This document shows positions 59,380-64,000 of a stretch of 64,000 bases of DNA, piece by piece (the first letter of the stretch is position 1; every line of letters starts with the position of its first letter). Source of the stretch: SCUD01 sp036824505 (lineage in GTDB: Bacteria > Pseudomonadota > Gammaproteobacteria > Steroidobacterales > Steroidobacteraceae); the NCBI GenBank assembly GCA_036824505.1, contig DAITAA010000008.1, forward strand, positions 1 to 64,000, given 5' to 3'. The notes under the pieces are model-generated. The model was not told where the DNA came from. It saw only the letters and a list, made by a program, of their open reading frames with translations, and did not search any database. A program made the translations under genes and the position numbers.

Positions 59380-60192
59380 TCATGCCAGCCGGCCGTAGAA
59401 CAACTGCCGGGTCAACTCGGTGAGCTGCATGCCGGGGTCCTCGCCATACGTCAGCACGGCATTGATCCGGCTACGTGCACCGGCAACTGGCGTTACGCGG
59501 TGCAACGCCAGCCGGCCGTGGAACAGCGAAAGCGTGCCAGGCGCCGGGTCGAGCCGGATCGGCGCGACCGGCGTAACACTGCGGAGGAACCTGGACACAC
59601 CCTTGTGGTTTGGATCATCGTCGGTGCGCAGACCCCGAACGTATTCGAACTGACCACCGTCGTCAGCGTCCTGCAGCATGATCGTGACGGAGAACTCGCT
59701 GTTGTCGAAGTGCCAGCCGAGTTTGTCGCCGGGCATGAAGATGGCAATCTCGAGCGCATCGAGAGGATCCGCACTGCGGAAAACTTCGTCTCGGCCGAGC
59801 GCCGCGGCGACGAACGCGGTCATCTCGGACGCTTCGTACAGTACCCGCAATGGGAGATCGGTCGGCAGCAGATCGTATGCGATTGCTCGCTTCGCCGAGT
59901 GCTGCACCATGCCCAGCGGGTCTTCGGGGCCGGCGCTGTCTGGAATCGGTTCGAAGTACACGTTGTGGCCCTGGTTGCTGGCCCATGCCCGATCCGCGAG
60001 CGTCTGTGTCAGCTCGAGCGTTCGCTGGACCGCGTCGGGTAGCAGGAAGCCGTCGAGCTCACAAACCCCCGTGTTCGCGAGCGATGCACGACACCCGGCG
60101 ACGAGCCGCGCGCCGGGAGCGGCGCCTAGACGGTGAATCGGGTAACGGTCGAGGTCGACGATACCAGCGAGCACGCACCTGCCTGGAGCCAT
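59380..60192 (-). CDS. 2OG-Fe(II) oxygenase (HalD/ArpA-like)
   Basis: The 270-residue protein has a double-stranded beta-helix: His161 and Asp163 in GWHFDNSEFSV, His231 in RLALHRVTPV, and the 2OG-binding Arg242 in ARSRINAV. The segment GDKLGWHFDNSEF and the long N-terminal helical part resemble HalD/ArpA-like oxygenases acting on small amino-acid-like substrates; this comparison is by eye. Cytoplasmic, no signal. The start at 60192 lacks a clear ribosome site, and GTG 60207 is an alternative. It lies 68 bases after a di-haem cytochrome gene on the same strand, possibly co-transcribed. Confidence 0.78.
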   Translation of the reverse strand: MAPGRCVLAGIVDLDRYPIHRLGAAPGARLVAGCRASLANTGVCELDGFLLPDAVQRTLELTQTLADRAWASNQGHNVYFEPIPDSAGPEDPLGMVQHSAKRAIAYDLLPTDLPLRVLYEASEMTAFVAAALGRDEVFRSADPLDALEIAIFMPGDKLGWHFDNSEFSVTIMLQDADDGGQFEYVRGLRTDDDPNHKGVSRFLRSVTPVAPIRLDPAPGTLSLFHGRLALHRVTPVAGARSRINAVLTYGEDPGMQLTELTRQLFYGRLA

Positions 60193-60260
60193 GTCGCAAG
60201 TATGCACGAAGGAGGCGACCGGCGAATGTCCCACCCCAAATTGCAGAAACGCGCGCGAGC

Positions 60261-60992
60261 CTAGGGAGCAACGTTTCGCGTTGACGCGAGATCGGGGCTC
60301 AGGCGCGAGAGATAGTCCGCCACACCAGAGCGCTCCTCGGACGAAAGCGCCACGATCAGTTTCACGTGCCTGGCATCCATTCCCGGGCGCCTGCGCGCAG
60401 CCGTCTCTTCGAGTTGGCGTAGCAGGTACTGATAGTGCTGACCCGCGAGACGCGGTCGCACGCGGCGCAGGTCGCCGAGCGCCAAGGGCCCGTGACAGCC
60501 CTCGCAATAACGGTGGTAGACAACTCTCCCGCGCTTCAGAGCCGAGCCTTGACCGGGGCCACCTGCCAGCGGCGGCGTGCGCGGCAGACTCTCGGCGTAA
60601 GCAGAGACATCGAGCAGGTCCTGCGGCCCGTTCAGGTGGTGCTTTGAAGAGAAGTTCTGCATGCGCTCGTCCCGGCGCCGGTCGTGGCGGAAATCAACGA
60701 GCTGCTTGACCAGAACCGAAACATGCTGCCCCGCAATCGCCGGAACGCTTCCGTCACTTATGCCGAGTCCGTCAGCTGCATGGCATGCCGCGCATAGCGT
60801 GAAGAGTTCGGCACCGTGCCGCAGGTCGGGCTCGAGCTCCACCGCGCTGCGAAACTCGGCGATAGCTTCTGCCGTGCGCCCCCGCATCGCATTCGATTCG
60901 ACCTCCACGGGGCCCGCAGTGCGCGTTATCACGAGTGCGGCGGAGATCGCCATTACCCTGATAAGGCCACGTCGTGATGTGCGGCTGAACAT
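60261..60992 (-). CDS. Di-haem cytochrome c (c4-like)
   Basis: The 243-residue protein has two c-type haem motifs, CAACH (67-71) and CEGCH (163-167), each in a cytochrome c fold (AGQHVSVLVKQLVDFRHDRR and LAGQHYQYLLRQLEETAA give the paired arrangement of cytochrome c4). The N-terminus, MFSRTSRRGLIRVMAISAAL, is a membrane anchor or signal. It would carry electrons in the periplasm, for example to a terminal oxidase. The start at 60992 is chosen over the longer open frame. It is divergent from the ornithine cyclodeaminase-like gene, 121 bases away. Confidence 0.85.
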   Translation of the reverse strand: MFSRTSRRGLIRVMAISAALVITRTAGPVEVESNAMRGRTAEAIAEFRSAVELEPDLRHGAELFTLCAACHAADGLGISDGSVPAIAGQHVSVLVKQLVDFRHDRRRDERMQNFSSKHHLNGPQDLLDVSAYAESLPRTPPLAGGPGQGSALKRGRVVYHRYCEGCHGPLALGDLRRVRPRLAGQHYQYLLRQLEETAARRRPGMDARHVKLIVALSSEERSGVADYLSRLSPDLASTRNVAP

Positions 60993-61113
60993 GGCGACAG
61001 TCTGCCCCGGATTCCGTGAGTCGGCAATCGCAGCCATCGCTTGCCGGAACGGGAGCCTTATACTTCCCCGCGGCAGCACGGCTTGTTCGGCACTCCAGCT
61101 TACGGGGCGGCAC

Positions 61114-62109
61114 ATGAAAGTATTGTTCGTCAATGAAGCAGGCGTCAGGGAACAGCTGCCCATGGAGGCTTGTATTCAACTCATGCGCGATGCACTCACC
61201 GCGTTTGCGCGCGGTGACGCCATGCTGCCGCTGCGCAGCATGCTGCGACTTCCCGACGGTTCCGGAATCCTGGGTTTGATGCCCGGTTACCTGGGGCATC
61301 CGCGGAGCTTCGGGCTCAAGGTCGTGAGCGTCATGCCCAGGAATCACGGCACGCCCTACGAATCTCATCAGGGCGTGGTGATGTTGTTCGGCCTCAAGCA
61401 TGGCGAGCCGCTCGCGATCATCGATGCCACCGCGATCACCGCCATTCGTACCGCTGCTGCCTCTGCGGCCGCGACCGATGCGCTCGCGCGGGAAGACGCT
61501 GGCGATCTGGCGCTGATCGGTTCCGGTGCGCAGGGGCGCACCCACCTGGCGGCGATGCGCGCGGTTCGAAAGCTCCGACGTGTCCGCGTCTGGAGCCGTA
61601 CGCGCGCCAACGCCGAGCGGTTCGCGCGCGACGAGGCGGCATCACTGGAGTTCGCAATTGAGGTATCGGCGAGCGCCGAGGACGCCGTCCGTGGAGCCGA
61701 TCTCATCTGCACGGTCACATCCGCCAGGGAACCCGTGCTGCGCGGAGAGTGGCTTTCCCCGGGTGCGCACGTGAATGCCGTGGGTGCCTGCTTCGCGGCG
61801 AGCCGGGAACTCGATAGCGAGGCGGTACGGCGCGCGCGGTTCTTCACCGATTGCCGCGAGTCCTGCCTGAATGAGGCAGGCGACTTCCTGCTCGCGCGCA
61901 GGGAAGGCGCAATCACTGATGCACATCTGCTCGGCGAGCTCGGCGAGGTGTTTCTTGGCAAAGTTTCTGGGCGCGTTTCAAGGGACGATGTGACCATCTT
62001 TGAGTCGCTCGGCATTGCGCTCGAAGATCTGGCTGCTGCGCATGACATCCATCGTCGCGCACTGGAAAGCGGCACGGGCACCTGGCTCGACTGGGGCGGC
62101 CCGCCGTGA
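61114..62109 (+). CDS. Ornithine cyclodeaminase/mu-crystallin family protein
   Basis: The 331-residue NAD-dependent enzyme has FGLKVVSVMPRN, DATAITAIRTAAASAAATD and the Rossmann loop LIGSGAQGRTHLAAM, then TVTSAREPVL and GAHVNAVGACF. Family members catalyse ornithine-to-proline, alanine or imine reductions, or act as mu-crystallin-like ketimine reductases. The ATG at 61114 begins KVLFVNEAGVREQL, the usual start of the family. No other proline-pathway gene is near, and the local 2OG oxygenase suggests modified amino acid metabolism at most. Confidence 0.9.
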   Translation: MKVLFVNEAGVREQLPMEACIQLMRDALTAFARGDAMLPLRSMLRLPDGSGILGLMPGYLGHPRSFGLKVVSVMPRNHGTPYESHQGVVMLFGLKHGEPLAIIDATAITAIRTAAASAAATDALAREDAGDLALIGSGAQGRTHLAAMRAVRKLRRVRVWSRTRANAERFARDEAASLEFAIEVSASAEDAVRGADLICTVTSAREPVLRGEWLSPGAHVNAVGACFAASRELDSEAVRRARFFTDCRESCLNEAGDFLLARREGAITDAHLLGELGEVFLGKVSGRVSRDDVTIFESLGIALEDLAAAHDIHRRALESGTGTWLDWGGPP

Positions 62110-62270
62110 TCACGCCGGGAACATTGATGCTGGTCGGTTCTAATTCTTTGTGGGACTTGGACAGGATGAGTTCGCAGGAGTAGATTCGGGCGTCACCCGG
62201 CGAGCCACCCCTGATGCATCCGCACGGAGGGATATCCGCAGGGCATTCGACAAGAGAAGAGGGGGGTCAC

Positions 62271-63974
62271 ATGAATCGCAAGACGGTCGAGGGCAACTCT
62301 GAAGTTCGCGACGGCGTGACGCGGCGGACATTTCTCGGCGCGGGTGCTGCCGGCAGTGCGGCGCTGCTGACGAGTGGATTCTCGTCGATCGTTGACGCTG
62401 CGCCTCAATTCGCAGATGAATCCCACATCTGGATCGAAAAGACGATCCCGCAGCTTCAGCGGCTCATGAAGATGGGGCTGCTGACGAGCCGCGAGTTGAC
62501 GCTAGGGTATCTGAGGCGAATTCACCGATTGAACCCACGCGTCGGTGCCGTGATCGAGACGAACCCGAACGCGGTCGCAATCGCCGCGCGCCGCGACGAG
62601 GAGCGGCGCGCCGGGAAGGTGCGGGGCCCGCTGCACGGCATTCCGGTGCTGATCAAGGACAACATCGCGGTCAAAGGCACGATGGAAACGACAGCCGGGT
62701 CGCTGGCGCTCGAACGCAGCAAGGTGCCGGACGACGCGACGGTCGCCAGCCGATTGCGCAAAGCGGGGGCGGTCATCATTGGCAAGGCCAACTTGTCCGA
62801 ATGGGCGAACTTCCGTGGCTTCGCGCCGTTCAACGGCTGGAGCGCCCGGGGTGGCTTCACCCGCGACCCGTATCGCCTGGACTTTGACCCCTGCGGGTCG
62901 AGTTCGGGCTCCGCAGTGGCGCCGGCGCTGAACTTCTGTGCCGGGGCGGTAGGCAGTGAAACCGACGGTTCAATTGTCTGCCCGGCGGGCAACAACCTTG
63001 TCGTCGGGCTCAAGCCGACGGTCGGCCTGCTTTCAGGTGACGGCATCATCCCGATCGCGCACAGCCAGGACACCGCCGGGCCGATGTGCCGGACGGTCAC
63101 GGACGCGGCGATTCTCCTCGGGGCGATGCAGTCGCCGGTCCCACCGATAGCCGGCAACACGCTACCGACTCACTACAGGCAATTCCTCCAGCGTGGTTCG
63201 CTCGCGGGCAAGCGCATTGGCGTTGATCAGCGTTACTTCACGCTCGACTATGGCGGCGAGCCTGATCTGGTGGCTGTGGCGCAGCAGGGCATCGACGCGA
63301 TGGCCAGCCTCGGTGCCACCATCGTCGAAGTTGACACGGGCGATGCCTTCGAGTTTTTCGACGCGGAATTCACGGTACTGCTCTTCGAGTTCAAGGTGCA
63401 GGTCGCCGAATACCTTTCCGGTCTGAGAAAGACTTCGATGCGGACGCTCGCGGACCTGATCGATTTCAATCTCGCGCACTGCGCCGAGGAAATGAGGTAC
63501 TTCGGCCAGGAGATCTTCGAGCTGGCCGAATCCACCAGCGGCGATCTCAGCGATCCTGTCTATCTGGATGCCCGAGCACTCTGCCTGCGCCTGACGCGGG
63601 ATGAAGGCATCGACCGCGTAATGCGGGACGACGGCGTCGATGCCATCGTCGCGCCAAGTTACAGTTATGCGTCGGCACCGGCGGCTGTGGCTGGCTACCC
63701 CAACATTTCCGTGCCGGTCGGCCTTACACCAAAAGGCAAGCCCGCTGGTCTGTGGATGTACGCGGGATTCCTGCAGGAGCCGCAGTTGCTGGCGATGGCC
63801 TATGACCTCGAACAGGAGATTCAGCCGCGGCGCCAGCCGAGATTCCGCGGCACCGTGCCGGACGAACCGCCCGATGCGGGTCTCTGCACGACGACGCCAT
63901 CGGCGTCGCGCATTGCAGGGAGCCGGTTCAAAATGCCGTACCACCTCGGTACGGGAAAACCGTTCAGACGCTGA
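62271..63974 (+). CDS. Tat-exported amidase signature enzyme
   Basis: The 567-residue protein has a twin-arginine-like N-terminus (TRRTFLGAGAAGSAALL). The amidase-signature core shows Lys129 in VLIKDNI, the Gly/Ser loop DPCGSSSGSAVAPA (cis-Ser near 211) and the nucleophile Ser234 in GSETDGSIVCPAG. It hydrolyses amides or amino-acid esters of unknown nature, probably in the periplasm. The C-terminus (LWMYAGFLQEPQLLAMAYDLEQ) matches the family. The ATG at 62271 follows GAGGGG, and its downstream end is close to the window edge. Confidence 0.92.
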   Translation: MNRKTVEGNSEVRDGVTRRTFLGAGAAGSAALLTSGFSSIVDAAPQFADESHIWIEKTIPQLQRLMKMGLLTSRELTLGYLRRIHRLNPRVGAVIETNPNAVAIAARRDEERRAGKVRGPLHGIPVLIKDNIAVKGTMETTAGSLALERSKVPDDATVASRLRKAGAVIIGKANLSEWANFRGFAPFNGWSARGGFTRDPYRLDFDPCGSSSGSAVAPALNFCAGAVGSETDGSIVCPAGNNLVVGLKPTVGLLSGDGIIPIAHSQDTAGPMCRTVTDAAILLGAMQSPVPPIAGNTLPTHYRQFLQRGSLAGKRIGVDQRYFTLDYGGEPDLVAVAQQGIDAMASLGATIVEVDTGDAFEFFDAEFTVLLFEFKVQVAEYLSGLRKTSMRTLADLIDFNLAHCAEEMRYFGQEIFELAESTSGDLSDPVYLDARALCLRLTRDEGIDRVMRDDGVDAIVAPSYSYASAPAAVAGYPNISVPVGLTPKGKPAGLWMYAGFLQEPQLLAMAYDLEQEIQPRRQPRFRGTVPDEPPDAGLCTTTPSASRIAGSRFKMPYHLGTGKPFRR

Positions 63975-64000
63975 ACACTCTCGGAAGACGGGTCGGTGAC

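Overview
The window reads as a chromosomal segment from a GC-rich, free-living gammaproteobacterium. Candidate groups are Steroidobacterales, Nevskiales, Woeseiales or Xanthomonadales relatives. The evidence is the protein repertoire: a TonB-dependent receptor, a TPR-sulfotransferase, many Sec or lipoprotein signal peptides, a POT transporter, a di-haem peroxidase, a DUF4382 lipoprotein and an arylsulfatase-like enzyme. I saw no rRNA gene, complete tRNA gene, CRISPR array or transposase, so the assignment to a lineage is inference.

Layout. 1-11.6 kb: the start of a TIR-domain gene cut by the window edge, envelope lipoproteins, a U32-like protein, an NmrA-like reductase, a secreted S10 carboxypeptidase and a POT peptide transporter. 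These are interspersed with copies of a small Cys-rich (zinc-ribbon-like) gene and with tRNA-3'-end-like/hairpin repeats. 11.8-20.8 kb: a lipoprotein sulfatase, a lipase-like hydrolase, two further transporters (MFS, APC), a divergent phytanoyl-dioxygenase/class II aldolase pair and a truncated-haemoglobin lipoprotein. 21-25.5 kb: an NTT-type nucleotide transporter with an added cadherin-like tail, converging on a two-gene operon. That operon encodes an exported kinase-fold protein and an exported PPP-type phosphatase fused to what looks like a catalytically dead kinase domain. 25.6-36 kb: small secreted or lipid-anchored proteins, two cupins, a 5'-nucleotidase, a LamG protein, a GDT1/TMEM165 transporter, a DUF4382 protein, a decayed gene and a PAS-LuxR regulator. 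36.5-51.5 kb: a 927-residue HAF/FG-GAP-like repeat protein, a LuxR regulator with a degenerate receiver, a lysyl-oxidase-like protein, more secreted proteins, an MttB-family methyltransferase, an SDR and a di-haem cytochrome c peroxidase. 51.6-64 kb: a Crp/Fnr regulator, a lipoprotein phosphodiesterase, a TPR-sulfotransferase, a TonB receptor, another zinc-ribbon copy, a 2OG-Fe(II) oxygenase, a di-haem cytochrome c, an ornithine cyclodeaminase-like protein and a Tat-type amidase.

Most genes are single units rather than operons, and many are followed by a strong GC hairpin of the type CCCCGGC...GCCGGGGTTTCT. Roughly half the products carry an export signal, so the region mainly serves the envelope. 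Three layers of non-coding structure stand out. The first is the dispersed hairpin/tRNA-end repeats. The second is the multi-copy zinc-ribbon gene with its decayed relics. The third is a 16-base motif, TACGTATTAGTACGTA, with two exact copies and two variants, placed 120-200 bases upstream of secreted-protein genes and of the PAS-LuxR regulator. The best candidate for an undescribed system is the exported kinase plus phosphatase-pseudokinase pair at 22.6-25.5 kb.
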